From: Deltaproteobacteria bacterium 13_1_40CM_4_68_19
GTDB lineage: Bacteria > Myxococcota > Myxococcia > Myxococcales > 40CM-4-68-19
Direction: 5' to 3'
NCBI GenBank assembly: GCA_001918155.1
Contig: MNFJ01000193.1
Coordinates: 1-34,219, forward strand
DNA length: 34,219 bases
The stretch's first letter is position 1; each line of letters begins with the position of its first letter. Shown one piece after another: positions 17,327-25,142 of this stretch. The notes below the pieces were generated by a model that ran no database searches, was not told the origin of the DNA, and saw only the letters and a list, made by a program, of their open reading frames with translations. Both the position numbers and the translations under genes were made by a program.

Positions 17327-17423
17327 ACTGAGAGTCGAACATTGTATCGGAACTATCACGGCGCCGCAGCATCTACGCTTCACACGGGCCAATCCCGGCC
17401 CGCGCAAGGAGGGTGAGACCCAT

Positions 17424-18890
17424 ATGGCGCAGCGTCCGACGCTGACCACCGAAGCGGGCGCACCGGTGATCGACAACCAGAATTCCCAGACCGCGGGCGT
17501 CTCGGGACCGGTGTTGCTGCAGGACCACTACCTGATCGAGAAGCTCGCGCGCTTCAACCGTGAGCGCATCCCGGAGCGGGTGGTGCATGCGGTGGGCTCG
17601 GGCGCCTACGGGTATCTCGAGGTGACGAACAAGGACGTGCCGCTCTGGACCCAGATGAAGGTCTTCTCGGCCGCGGGCAAGCGCACTCCGGTGTTCATCC
17701 GCTTCTCGACCGTCGCCGGCTCGCGCGGCGCGGCGGACACGGCGCGCGACCCGCGAGGCTTCGCCCTCAAGGTCTACACGGAGGACGGCAACTGGGACCT
17801 CGTCGGAAACAACACGCCCGTCTTCTTCATCCGCGACGGCATCAAGTTCCCCGACTTCATCCACTCGCAGAAGTACGATCCCTTCACCAATCGCCAGGAG
17901 CCCGACAACATCTGGGACTTCTTCTCCCACTCGCCGGAGGCCACGCACCAGTTCACCTGGCTGTTCGGCGATCGCGGCATCCCCGCTTCCTACCGGCACA
18001 TGGACGGCTTCGGCTCGCATACGTTCCAGTGGGTCAACGCGGCCGGCGAGCGCTTCTGGGTCAAGTTCCACTTCAAGACCGACCAGGGCATCCGCTGCCT
18101 GACGAGCCCGGAGGCGGAGATCGCCGGCGGTAAGGACCCGGCCTTCCTGCAGAAGGATCTCTACGAGGCCATCGGGCGAGGCGACTTCCCCTCGTGGACG
18201 CTCAAGGTGCAGGTCATGCGCGAGCAGAATGCGTCCAGCTACCGTTTCAATCCCTTCGACCTCACCAAGGTATGGCCCTACCGGGACTATCCGCTCGTCC
18301 CCATCGCCAGGCTGGTGCTGAACCGGGTGCCGGACAACTACTTCGCCGATGTGGAGCAGGCTGCCTTCGATCCGGCGAACTTCGTGCCCGGCATTGGCCC
18401 CTCGCCGGACCGGATGTTGCAGGCGCGGCTGTTCGCCTACGGCGACGCGCACCGCTACCGGCTGGGCATCAACCACACGCGCCTGCCGGTGAATGCCCCC
18501 AGGGGCGTCGACGGCGGGGCACGAAACTACGGCCGTGACGGCGCCATGCGCTTCGACGCAAACGGGGCGCGCGCCAAGAACTACGAGCCGAACAGCTTCG
18601 GCGAGCCGGTGCAGACGAGCGAGGCGTACGAGCACGGCCTCGCGCTGAGCGGAACGACAGGCCCCTCGCCGCGGGCAGTGCACGTCGAGGACGACGACTT
18701 TTCCCAGGCGGGAGCGCTCTATCGCGTGATGCCCGAGGAGGCTCGCAAGAGGCTGGTCGAGAACATCGCCGGCAGTCTGTCGCAGGTGAGCCGCAAGGAC
18801 GTCATCGAGCGATCGATCGCGCACTTCCGCAAGGCCGATCCGGAGTATGGACAGCGGGTCGCCGACGCCGTGGCGCGGAGGCGGCCATGA
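17424..18890 (+). CDS. Monofunctional heme catalase, small-subunit (clade 3) type
   Basis: 488 residues, the standard length of small-subunit catalases, which convert hydrogen peroxide to water and oxygen. The active-site signature is RIPERVVHAVGSGAYG around residues 51-66, with the distal His in place; the usual Lys/Arg after HA is Val here. The heme-ligand motif RLFAYGDAHRYRLG (proximal Tyr) lies near 334-347. FSTVAGSRGAADTARDPRGFA is the conserved NADPH/heme region. The ATG at 17424 is preceded by AAGGAGG, an excellent ribosome binding site; the much longer open frame upstream runs across oxyR on the other strand and is spurious. It is divergent from oxyR and overlaps the ankyrin gene by ATGA. 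Peroxide induction through OxyR is expected. Confidence 0.96.
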   Translation: MAQRPTLTTEAGAPVIDNQNSQTAGVSGPVLLQDHYLIEKLARFNRERIPERVVHAVGSGAYGYLEVTNKDVPLWTQMKVFSAAGKRTPVFIRFSTVAGSRGAADTARDPRGFALKVYTEDGNWDLVGNNTPVFFIRDGIKFPDFIHSQKYDPFTNRQEPDNIWDFFSHSPEATHQFTWLFGDRGIPASYRHMDGFGSHTFQWVNAAGERFWVKFHFKTDQGIRCLTSPEAEIAGGKDPAFLQKDLYEAIGRGDFPSWTLKVQVMREQNASSYRFNPFDLTKVWPYRDYPLVPIARLVLNRVPDNYFADVEQAAFDPANFVPGIGPSPDRMLQARLFAYGDAHRYRLGINHTRLPVNAPRGVDGGARNYGRDGAMRFDANGARAKNYEPNSFGEPVQTSEAYEHGLALSGTTGPSPRAVHVEDDDFSQAGALYRVMPEEARKRLVENIAGSLSQVSRKDVIERSIAHFRKADPEYGQRVADAVARRRP

Positions 18891-19405
18891 TCGACAGCGC
18901 CCTGCAGGGAACGGACGAAGCGACGCGAGTCGCGCAAGCCGCCTTCCAGCATGCGCGAGCCGGCGACGCGGTGGGCCTGGAGGCGCTCCTCGACCTCGGT
19001 CTTCCCGCCGGCGCACGCAACGAGAAGGGCGACAGCCTCCTCATGCTGGCGAGCTATTACGGGCACGCCGCGGTCGTGCGTCTGCTGTTCGAGCGCGGCG
19101 CGGCGCCGGATGAGGCCAATGACCTTGGTCAGACGCCGCTCGCCGGAGCAGCCTTCAAAGGAGACGGAGCGATCGTCGCGCTGCTGCTCGATCACGGCGC
19201 GCGAGTCGACGCGGAGGATCCGCAGGGCCGCACACCGCTCATGTTCGCCGCGATGTTCGATCGCGCGGACATCGTCGGGCTGCTGCTCGCGCGCGGGGCC
19301 GCCGCGGAGCGGGCCGACGGCAGCGGCGCGACCGCGCTCGCGCTGGCGCGGGCCATGGGGGCGACCCGGACAGCGGCGCTGCTCGCGGCAGTCAGCGGCT
19401 CGTGA
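18887..19405 (+). CDS. Ankyrin-repeat protein coupled to catalase
   Basis: 172 residues with about four ankyrin repeats: GDSLLMLASYYGHAAVVRLL, GQTPLAGAAFKGDGAIVALL, GRTPLMFAAMFDRADIVGLL and a degenerate fourth (GATALALARAMG). No signal peptide is visible. Its start overlaps the catalase stop (ATGA), so expression is coupled. In Pseudomonas aeruginosa the ankyrin protein AnkB sits next to catalase KatB and is needed for full peroxide resistance; a similar helper role is inferred from the position. AnkB is membrane-tethered, while this one looks soluble. The last 14 bases overlap the convergent EamA gene. Confidence 0.88.
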   Translation: MIDSALQGTDEATRVAQAAFQHARAGDAVGLEALLDLGLPAGARNEKGDSLLMLASYYGHAAVVRLLFERGAAPDEANDLGQTPLAGAAFKGDGAIVALLLDHGARVDAEDPQGRTPLMFAAMFDRADIVGLLLARGAAAERADGSGATALALARAMGATRTAALLAAVSGS

Positions 19406-20237
19406 TCAGCACGATGGCGGCCGCGGCACATGCGAGCCCGAGCGACTGCACCGGCCGCAGCCGCTCGCGGAGCACCACCCTCGCGAGGATCACGGTGCTG
19501 GCCGGATAGAGCGAAGTGAGCGTAGCGACGAGACCGAGTGGTCCCGCTCGAGTGGCGATGAGATAGAGCGCGTTGGCCAGGACGTCGAGCGCTCCGCAGG
19601 CAACGGCCGCCGGCAGCGCGGCGCGCGGAACGGAGAGGGGAACCTTGGCCACGCCCGCGGCGGCGGCGAGCGCCAGCGTGGAGGTAGCGCGGGCGATGAG
19701 CAGCGGCCAGAGACCGGATGCACTGCCCGCGCGGGCGAGGCAGACGAGGAACGCGCCGATCGCCATCCCCGAAGCGAGCGCGATGGCGAGGGAGCGATCG
19801 CGTGCTTCAGGTCTGGCGGCCCCATCGTCGTGGCGGCTGATCAGGGCAACCGAAGCGACGGCTACGATGATGCCCGCGAGGCCCAGAGGACCTGGCCGCT
19901 CTCCGAGCCCGATCGCGACGAGAACGGGGATGGTGATCGAGCAGACTGCGGTGACCGGGGCGACCACGCTCATCCGGCCTACCCTGAGCCCGTAATAGAG
20001 CAGCGCTACGCCGGTCCCGCCGGTCACGCCGGCGCCGACCGCCCATAGAGCGCTGACGGCGGATGGTCGCCCTGCCGGGAAGAGGGGCAACGCGATGGCG
20101 ACCAGGACCAATCCGAGAGCCTGCGCCACCACCGTGGCGGCGAGCGCGGGTGCGCGTCGCGCGGCGAGGCCGCCGAAAAAATCGGCAGTTCCGTAGAACG
20201 CGGCCGACAACAAGGCCACGATGAGGGCCGGGCTCAA
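19392..20237 (-). CDS. EamA/DMT-family membrane transporter
   Basis: 281 residues with ten predicted membrane helices in two homologous five-helix EamA halves, the plan of drug/metabolite transporters (RhaT/YdcZ-like exporters of amino acids or metabolites). Family motifs such as GTADFFGGLAARR at the start and LTSLYPASTVILARVVLRERL near the C-terminus are present. The substrate is unknown. Its ATG at 20237 overlaps the stop of the upstream MFS gene by four bases, so both transporters are translated together. It converges with the ankyrin gene with a 14-base overlap of coding ends. Confidence 0.9.
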   Translation of the reverse strand: MSPALIVALLSAAFYGTADFFGGLAARRAPALAATVVAQALGLVLVAIALPLFPAGRPSAVSALWAVGAGVTGGTGVALLYYGLRVGRMSVVAPVTAVCSITIPVLVAIGLGERPGPLGLAGIIVAVASVALISRHDDGAARPEARDRSLAIALASGMAIGAFLVCLARAGSASGLWPLLIARATSTLALAAAAGVAKVPLSVPRAALPAAVACGALDVLANALYLIATRAGPLGLVATLTSLYPASTVILARVVLRERLRPVQSLGLACAAAAIVLITSR

Positions 20238-21472
20238 GCCTCCGCCGCGACCGTCATCACCGGCACTGAGGCGACGCGTCCCACCCGGCGCTCCACCAGC
20301 CAGAAGAGCGGCGGCACCAGGGCAGCGATGGCCATGGCGACGATCCCGAGCCTCGGCATCCCGACCAACTCACCGCCCTCTCCGGTCGAGAGCACGACGC
20401 TGGAGAACACTGCTCCCGCCGCGGTGGAAAGATGCTGGATCGCGCTCATCAGCGACATGAAACCCGCCCTTTCCGCTGGCTCGGGCACCCTGCTGATGAG
20501 GGTCTGGTATGGCGCCATCCGGAAGTTCATGCCGACCATGAAGAGGACGAAAAGGGCGGTGATCGGGACTCGCGCGTCGTAGCGCACGAACGAGAGCCAG
20601 GAGACGATCAGGAACACGGCGGTGCCGACTGCCGCGAGCCGCGTCGAGCCGTAGCGATCGACCAGCACGCCGATGATCCGGAGGACCACGAACGAGAGCG
20701 CGCCGCCGATCATGTAGATCCACTTCAGGTCCTTCACCGGGAAACGCAGGTTGAAGACCAGGTACGGCGTGATGATCGGGATGACCAGGAACGCCGACGA
20801 CATCATGACGATCGTGACGACCGCCGAGAGCTGCACGGTGGGGCGCGAGAGCAAGCTGAAGAACCCGGTGCGGCGGGCCTCGAGGGCCTTGGCCGATGAG
20901 AGATGCCCCGTCAGCGGTGGAAGGAGCGCGATCGCGATCGGCACCAGGACGAGACCGAGCCCGGCGACCGAGAAGAACGGGAGGCGCCACCCGCCCCAGC
21001 GTGCCAGCTCGAGCCCGGCGGGGACGCCGAGCACCGCCGCGACCGAGAACGAGCCCATCACCGCCCCGAGCGCCTTGCCCCGTCGTTCGGAAGGGATGAC
21101 GTCGGCCACGATCGAGAGCGACAGCGATGTGGCCGGGCCCCCGAAGAAACCGGCGAGGACGCGCGCGGAAATGATGCTCCCGAACCCCGTGGACAGGCCG
21201 CCCAGCGCGGTGGCGACAACGAGCCCCGCCACCGCGGCCGCCAGGGCCTTGCGCCGGTCGAAGCGGTCGAGAAAGAAGGAGCAGGCGATGCCGGAGATCG
21301 CGGCCGCGGCGGTGTAGCTGCCGCCGATGACTCCGATCCGCGAGGGAGCGATGCCGAGGGGGCCGGCGAAGAAGGGCCCGAGCGGCAGCACCATCATGAA
21401 GTCGAGGATGTTGACGAACTGTACCGCGCCGATGAGGAAGATGACGGTGCGTTCACTCGGCTGGCGGGTCAT
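20234..21472 (-). CDS. Major facilitator superfamily transporter
   Basis: 412 residues, twelve predicted membrane helices. The loop between helices 2 and 3 reads [12 protein letters not shown], matching the MFS motif A region, and the first helix begins [22 protein letters not shown], typical of the drug:H+ antiporter-1 or AraJ-like group. A proton-driven exporter is probable; the substrate cannot be named. The ATG at 21472 is used because upstream residues in the same frame look non-coding; the ribosome binding site is weak. It heads a two-gene transporter operon with the EamA gene. Confidence 0.9.
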   Translation of the reverse strand: MTRQPSERTVIFLIGAVQFVNILDFMMVLPLGPFFAGPLGIAPSRIGVIGGSYTAAAAISGIACSFFLDRFDRRKALAAAVAGLVVATALGGLSTGFGSIISARVLAGFFGGPATSLSLSIVADVIPSERRGKALGAVMGSFSVAAVLGVPAGLELARWGGWRLPFFSVAGLGLVLVPIAIALLPPLTGHLSSAKALEARRTGFFSLLSRPTVQLSAVVTIVMMSSAFLVIPIITPYLVFNLRFPVKDLKWIYMIGGALSFVVLRIIGVLVDRYGSTRLAAVGTAVFLIVSWLSFVRYDARVPITALFVLFMVGMNFRMAPYQTLISRVPEPAERAGFMSLMSAIQHLSTAAGAVFSSVVLSTGEGGELVGMPRLGIVAMAIAALVPPLFWLVERRVGRVASVPVMTVAAEA

Positions 21473-21589
21473 TAGGACCCTGATGCCTGAACGCGCATCG
21501 GGATTCGACTCCCGCCGCCCTGCCGCCCACCGCATCCTTTGCAGCGGCCCGATCGTCCTTGTCGTAGACCGTAAGACAGGAGACGACCC

Positions 21590-21818
21590 ATGCCGATCTG
21601 CTTTCTCGAAGCTCCCACCGGAAAACGGCGAGGACATCGTCCAGGACACTCTCGCCCGCGCGTACTACGAGCTGTCCGAGCTGAAGGAGGTTCCGGCGCT
21701 GCGGCCCTGGCTATTCCGAATCGCCCACCATCGGGCGCTGGACTTCCTGCGCCGGTACGACCGGCGGATGCGCGAGCCGCTGGAGGTTGCCATGGCGCGA
21801 CTCTCGAGCGGCGGCTGA
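21590..21818 (+). pseudogene. Remnant of an ECF/sigma-70 region 2 gene
   Basis: A short frame from about 21621 to 21818 reads [21 protein letters not shown], then [20 protein letters not shown], a clear sigma-70 region 2 (core binding and -10 recognition). An ATG at 21590 with a good ribosome binding site (ACAGGAGACG) opens a different frame that must shift to join it. Region 4 and everything after residue about 65 are missing: the frame stops at 21818. Family members are 170-300 residues. The most economical reading is a gene with its 5' part and its 3' two thirds deleted. Confidence 0.7.
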
Positions 21819-21821
21819 CGG

Positions 21822-22463
21822 CTACTTCGTCGCGTTCGCCACCGGGCTCTGCAGCTCCGCATGGCGGAAGCAGGTGACGAGGTGATCGTTGACCATCCCG
21901 ACCGCCTGCATGAAGGCGTAGCAGATGGTCGGGCCGACGAAGCGGAACCCACGGCTGACCAGGGACTCGCTCATGCGGTCCGACTCGCGCGTGCGGGCCG
22001 GGAGCTGGCGCAACGAGCGGCGCGCGTTCTGCTTGGGCGCTCCGCCGACGAATTCCCAGAGGAATGCGTCGAACGACCCTTCCTTTTCCTGGAACTCGAG
22101 CAACGCCCGCGCGTTCGACACGGCAGATTCCACCTTCTGGCGGTTGCGCACGATGCCGGGATCCTTCAGGAGCTTCGCGATGCGGCGGCGGTCATAGCGC
22201 GCCATGCGCTCCGGATCGAACCCGTCGAACACCTCGAGGAAATGCGCCCTCTTGTTCAGGATCGTGGACCACGACAGCCCCGCCTGGAAGCCGTCGAGCA
22301 CGAGCTTGGCGAACAGCTCGCGGTCTCCGTGGAGCGGCACTCCCCACTCGCGGTCGTGATAGTCGAGCATGAGGGGGCTCGCGTTCACTCCGGCCCAACA
22401 GCGCCTGACGATGGCAGTTGCCGACGTTTCGCTCACCCCTGCCGCCTTTGCTTCCGAGTCCAT
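21822..22463 (-). CDS. tag: DNA-3-methyladenine glycosylase I
   Basis: 213 residues. The enzyme removes 3-methyladenine from alkylated DNA, starting base-excision repair. Family signatures are present: a zinc-binding Cys in RRCWAG (Cys22) and His in YHDREWG, then the C-terminal zinc ligands in NDHLVTCFRH, and the helix-hairpin region with GLSWSTILNKR. The ATG at 22463 gives the normal length; the longer frame upstream has no resemblance to the family. It is preceded by a small minus-strand gene ending 101 bases upstream. A soluble cytoplasmic enzyme. Confidence 0.93.
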   Translation of the reverse strand: MDSEAKAAGVSETSATAIVRRCWAGVNASPLMLDYHDREWGVPLHGDRELFAKLVLDGFQAGLSWSTILNKRAHFLEVFDGFDPERMARYDRRRIAKLLKDPGIVRNRQKVESAVSNARALLEFQEKEGSFDAFLWEFVGGAPKQNARRSLRQLPARTRESDRMSESLVSRGFRFVGPTICYAFMQAVGMVNDHLVTCFRHAELQSPVANATK

Positions 22464-22483
22464 TGACTCACCGAGGATAGCAG

Positions 22484-22515
22484 CATCGCTCGCGGGGCGC
22501 CGCCGGGCAGCGATG
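22484..22515. repeat. GC-rich inverted repeat between small gene and tag
   Basis: CATCGCT at 22484-22490 is matched by AGCGATG at 22509-22515, a 7-bp stem with an 18-base GC-rich loop. It lies in the 101-base gap after the 89-residue gene. No T-run follows, so a terminator is not supported. Confidence 0.3.
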
Positions 22516-22564
22516 GCGCGGCGGGCGCGCCGTGGCGTCTGCGGATGCGCGCCGTCACCCGGTG

Positions 22565-22834
22565 CTACTCGTCGAACTCCTCGGTGATCCGCGGCGCATC
22601 CGGGAGCTGCTCGTCCAGCGACTGCCGGTAGCGGATGCAGCCGCGCAAGAACTGGGGCCAGGCGGGGACGGCGATCCGTGGATCGAGCGGTTCCGGCAGT
22701 AATCTCCACAGGTCCGGATGGTGCCAGCAGAGCTCGTGCTCGCTGCTGTCGCGGTGGGCGCGGATGCCGGCGCGGAGCCGCTTCACCTCCTCTAGCAATT
22801 GCTCGCGGGTCAGCGCGTTCAAGTCTTCGTCCAT
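22565..22834 (-). CDS. Conserved small hypothetical protein (89 aa)
   Basis: 89 residues, beginning MDEDLNALTREQLLEEVKRLRAGIRAH (shown from its start) with an amphipathic helix, then HRDSSEHELCWHHPDLWRLLPE, a motif I recall from hypothetical proteins in many proteobacteria and actinobacteria. Function unknown. The ATG at 22834 follows an AGGA ribosome binding site. It is divergent from the ArsR-family regulator across 60 bases and upstream of the glycosylase on the same strand. No membrane segment; His/Trp/Cys-rich centre could bind a metal, but that is speculation. Confidence 0.8.
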   Translation of the reverse strand: MDEDLNALTREQLLEEVKRLRAGIRAHRDSSEHELCWHHPDLWRLLPEPLDPRIAVPAWPQFLRGCIRYRQSLDEQLPDAPRITEEFDE

Positions 22835-22854
22835 GTCGAGTCCTCGGCTTCCAC

Positions 22855-22894
22855 TTGACAGACGATGCGGTCGAATGTACATCACCATAAGGTT
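22855..22894 (+). promoter_or_regulatory. Candidate promoter and operator of the ArsR operon
   Basis: TTGACA (22855-22860) is followed after exactly 17 bases by TACATC (22878-22883), placing transcription start around 22890, about five bases before the ATG at 22895. CATAA-GG-TTATG (about 22885-22898) is an inverted repeat overlapping the start, a plausible ArsR-family operator for autorepression. Confidence 0.45.
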
Positions 22895-23269
22895 ATGCAA
22901 CCATCTGGCTATGCACGATCGAACCGCGACCGCCTCGACGCCACCTTCGCGGCGCTCGCCGACCCGACGCGGCGGGCGATCCTCGCCCGTCTTGCAGCGG
23001 GCGAGGCCTCGGTGACCGAGCTGGCCGCCCCCTTCGACATCAGCCAGCCGGCAATCTCCAAGCACCTCAAGGTGCTGGAGCGCGCCGGGCTCATCTCCCG
23101 CGGACGCGACGCACAGCGGCGGCCGCGCCGGCTCGAGCCCAGGCCGCTCGCGGAAGCCACCGGGTGGCTGGAGACCTACCGCCGATACTGGGAAGGCAAC
23201 TTCGGACGGCTCGACGCCGTGCTCGAGGAGCTGAAGGCGCAGAAGAGGCATGGACGCAGCAGGAGATAG
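22895..23269 (+). CDS. ArsR-family winged-helix regulator
   Basis: 124 residues. The core DATFAALADPTRRAILARLA, VTELAAPFDISQPAISKHLKVLE and AGLISRGRD is the ArsR winged helix, here of the metal-independent type found next to SRPBCC/AHSA1 genes; the metal-binding ELCVC motif of ArsR/SmtB is absent. It probably represses its own operon and the next gene. The ATG at 22895 sits in a possible operator and has almost no leader, so the transcript may be nearly leaderless. The downstream SRPBCC gene starts 13 bases after the stop with its own AGGAG site. The partner signal is unknown. Confidence 0.9.
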   Translation: MQPSGYARSNRDRLDATFAALADPTRRAILARLAAGEASVTELAAPFDISQPAISKHLKVLERAGLISRGRDAQRRPRRLEPRPLAEATGWLETYRRYWEGNFGRLDAVLEELKAQKRHGRSRR

Positions 23270-23282
23270 AGGAGACACGACC

Positions 23283-23786
23283 ATGAACAGCAGCGGAGCC
23301 CTGAAAGTAACTGCCCAGTCCGACCGGGAGATCGTGATGACGCGCGTCTTCGATGCTCCGCGCAACCTGGTCTTCGACGCCTACACCAAGCCCGACCTGC
23401 TCAAGCGCTGGCTCGGAGTGTTCGGCGGCTACTCGATGCCCGTCTGCGAGGTCGACCTGCGGGTCGGCGGAACGTATCGCTTCGTCTGGCGCGGTCCCGA
23501 CGGAGCCGAGATGGGAGTCCGCGGCGTCTACCGCGAGGTCGTGCGGCCCGAACGGCTCATGCACACCGAGAAGTTCGATGAGGCGTGGTATCCCGGCGAG
23601 GCGCTGATCACGACGGTGCTGGTCGAACAGGGCGCCAAGACCACGCTCACGGTCACCATGCGCTACGAGTCGCGCGAGGCTCGCGACGCCGTCCTCAAGT
23701 CCCCGATGGAGAGCGGAGTCGCGCAGAGCTACGACAAGCTCGCCGAGCTGTTGGCATCGGGCGCGCTGGAAAAGGCACGGCGATGA
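23283..23786 (+). CDS. SRPBCC/AHSA1-domain protein
   Basis: 167 residues with the START/AHSA1 fold: VTAQSDREIVMTRVFDAP, WLGVFGGYSMPVCEVDLRVGG and a C-terminal YDKLAELL helix. Such proteins bind hydrophobic ligands in a deep pocket and commonly sit beside an ArsR gene, as here. The ATG at 23283 has AGGAG seven or eight bases upstream; the earlier ATG at 23250 lies inside the regulator gene and is rejected. It overlaps the next gene by ATGA. Likely controlled by the adjacent ArsR-type repressor. Confidence 0.9.
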   Translation: MNSSGALKVTAQSDREIVMTRVFDAPRNLVFDAYTKPDLLKRWLGVFGGYSMPVCEVDLRVGGTYRFVWRGPDGAEMGVRGVYREVVRPERLMHTEKFDEAWYPGEALITTVLVEQGAKTTLTVTMRYESREARDAVLKSPMESGVAQSYDKLAELLASGALEKARR

Positions 23787-24217
23787 ACGAAACGCACCGT
23801 CGCATGCTCCGCAGCATCGGCGCCGTCCTCGCCGGCCTGGTCGCCATCTTCATTCTCTCCACTGGCACCGATGCGGTGCTGCATGCGACCAGTGTCTTCC
23901 CCCCGTTCGGGCAGCCGATGTCGGACACGCTCTTCCTGCTCGCCATGGGGTATCGCATCGTCTATGGCGTCGCGACGAGCTACCTCGTGGCGCGCCTCGC
24001 TCCCGATCGTCCCATGCGGCACGCCCTCGCCTTTGGCGTCGTGGGCGTTGTCCTGAGCACCGTGGCTACGGTGGCGACCTGGAACCGTGGACCCGAGTTC
24101 GGGCCCAAGTGGTATGCCCTGGCGGTCGTCGCCATCGCGATCCCGTGCGCCTGGGCGGGCGGCAGACTCTTTGACCTGCAGATGCGCGCGCAAGAAGTGA
24201 GGATGCGGTTGCGCTAG
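23783..24217 (+). CDS. Four-helix membrane protein of the ArsR operon
   Basis: 144 residues with about four hydrophobic helices (SIGAVLAGLVAIFILSTGTD, MGYRIVYGVATSYLVARL, FGVVGVVLSTVATVATW, WYALAVVAIAIPCAWAGGRL). The family, often seen as the third gene of ArsR/SRPBCC operons, has no assigned function to my knowledge. It begins inside the stop of the SRPBCC gene (ATGA). Orientation and partner are unknown. Confidence 0.82.
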   Translation: MNETHRRMLRSIGAVLAGLVAIFILSTGTDAVLHATSVFPPFGQPMSDTLFLLAMGYRIVYGVATSYLVARLAPDRPMRHALAFGVVGVVLSTVATVATWNRGPEFGPKWYALAVVAIAIPCAWAGGRLFDLQMRAQEVRMRLR

Positions 24218-24226
24218 CATCCGGAC

Positions 24227-24451
24227 GTGGACGTGCGGGTCGAGTGCTACTCCGGATACCGCGGCGAGGAGACACCCCGCCGCTTCACCCTGGGCGACCG
24301 CCGCGTCGAAGTGGCCGAAGTCATCGATCGCTGGCTGGGACCCGACTATCGCTACTTCAAGGTCCGAGGCGACGATGGGGCTCAGTACATCTTGCGCCAC
24401 GACCACGAGTCGCAGCGATGGGAGCTGATCGTCTTCACCCGCCAGGCTTGA
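24227..24451 (+). CDS. Conserved small hypothetical protein (74 aa)
   Basis: 74 residues from a GTG start at 24227. The pattern VECYSGYRGEETPRRF, a VEVAEVIDRWL helix, then YFKVRGDDGAQYILRHD and WELIVF recurs in a widespread family of 65-80-residue cytoplasmic proteins that I recall as hypothetical. Fold looks like a small beta sheet with one helix. It follows the membrane protein after only 9 bases and may share its transcript. No function is known. Confidence 0.8.
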   Translation: MDVRVECYSGYRGEETPRRFTLGDRRVEVAEVIDRWLGPDYRYFKVRGDDGAQYILRHDHESQRWELIVFTRQA

Positions 24452-24471
24452 AGGCTCCCCGCCTCGCCGCG

Positions 24472-24819
24472 TCAGCGCTTTGCCGCGCCTGCCAGTAATG
24501 CGCACAGCTTCGGCCCGCTCGGCGAGGGCGCGCAGCCGCAATGGTTGTAGCCGCAGTCGACGGTTCCCCCGCGGCACTCCATCGTGCACATCAGTCCAGA
24601 CGGAAGCGTGCCCGCATGTTCACGCCGGACGCACTTGTCGGCGTGGCAAGTGGCGACGGGTGCGCAGTCATCGTCGATCTCGCACGAGTCGGTGGAGAAG
24701 ACGGGGGACTCTACCGCCGTCCCTGGTTGCGAAACCTGCTGCGGCTGCGGCGGCGACGAGGGTCCGGCACATCCAAGGAGCAGGATCACCGACGGGGCAA
24801 GCGTACGAACGACAGTCAT
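24472..24819 (-). CDS. Cysteine-rich outer-membrane-type lipoprotein
   Basis: 115 residues. A signal peptide ends in a lipobox, LLGC, with lipidated Cys17, so the protein is exported and lipid-anchored. The mature part has a Pro/Gln-rich linker and ten further cysteines, starting DSCEIDDDCAPVATC, spaced like the short Cys-repeat modules common in myxobacterial secreted proteins; probably five disulfides. The ATG at 24819 has a GGAGGG ribosome binding site. Convergent with the 74-residue gene; no function is assigned. Confidence 0.8.
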   Translation of the reverse strand: MTVVRTLAPSVILLLGCAGPSSPPQPQQVSQPGTAVESPVFSTDSCEIDDDCAPVATCHADKCVRREHAGTLPSGLMCTMECRGGTVDCGYNHCGCAPSPSGPKLCALLAGAAKR

Positions 24820-25142
24820 CACGTCCCTCCTGCGCGAGTCTCCGCTTGACGGCGGTGCATGACCCTTCTTCGAAGCGATCGCGACATCGTCGGCCTTCCG
24901 GCTGCTCTCCACGGCATCCTGAAGTACGCTTCGCCAAGCAGGAGGCACTGATGACCCCGAAGGAAGTGCTGACAGCCTTCCACGCCGCATTCGTCGCGCG
25001 CGACGTAGACGGCTTGTGCGCCCTGTGTCCCCACATGAGCCTTGCCGCCTGCTTCCTCGACCAGGCAAGGGCTCGTCCGCGCACAGGCACGCCATCCCAG
25101 CCGCGCTTGCCCTGCGTGCGCATACTGACGTCGGAGATTCCG
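24820..25142 (+). pseudogene. 323-base region with a possible NTF2-like gene remnant
   Basis: From ATG 24951, with GGAGG a few bases upstream, a frame reads MTPKEVLTAFHAAFVARDVD and continues GLCAL, the start typical of SnoaL/NTF2-like ketosteroid-isomerase-fold proteins. After about 25 residues the resemblance ends and the frame runs without a stop into the AsmA-like gene. A truncated 5' end of an NTF2-like gene is most likely. The rest (24820-24950) shows nothing I can name apart from the promoter region expected for the divergent lipoprotein gene. Confidence 0.45.

Noticed and set aside
15858-17423. Long in-frame upstream extension of the catalase
   Set aside because: It runs antisense to oxyR and the enolase-superfamily gene and lacks catalase-like sequence; a strong AAGGAGG site sits directly before ATG 17424.
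17373-19016. 547-residue minus-strand frame opposite the catalase
   Set aside because: Antisense to a clear catalase; no recognisable domain.
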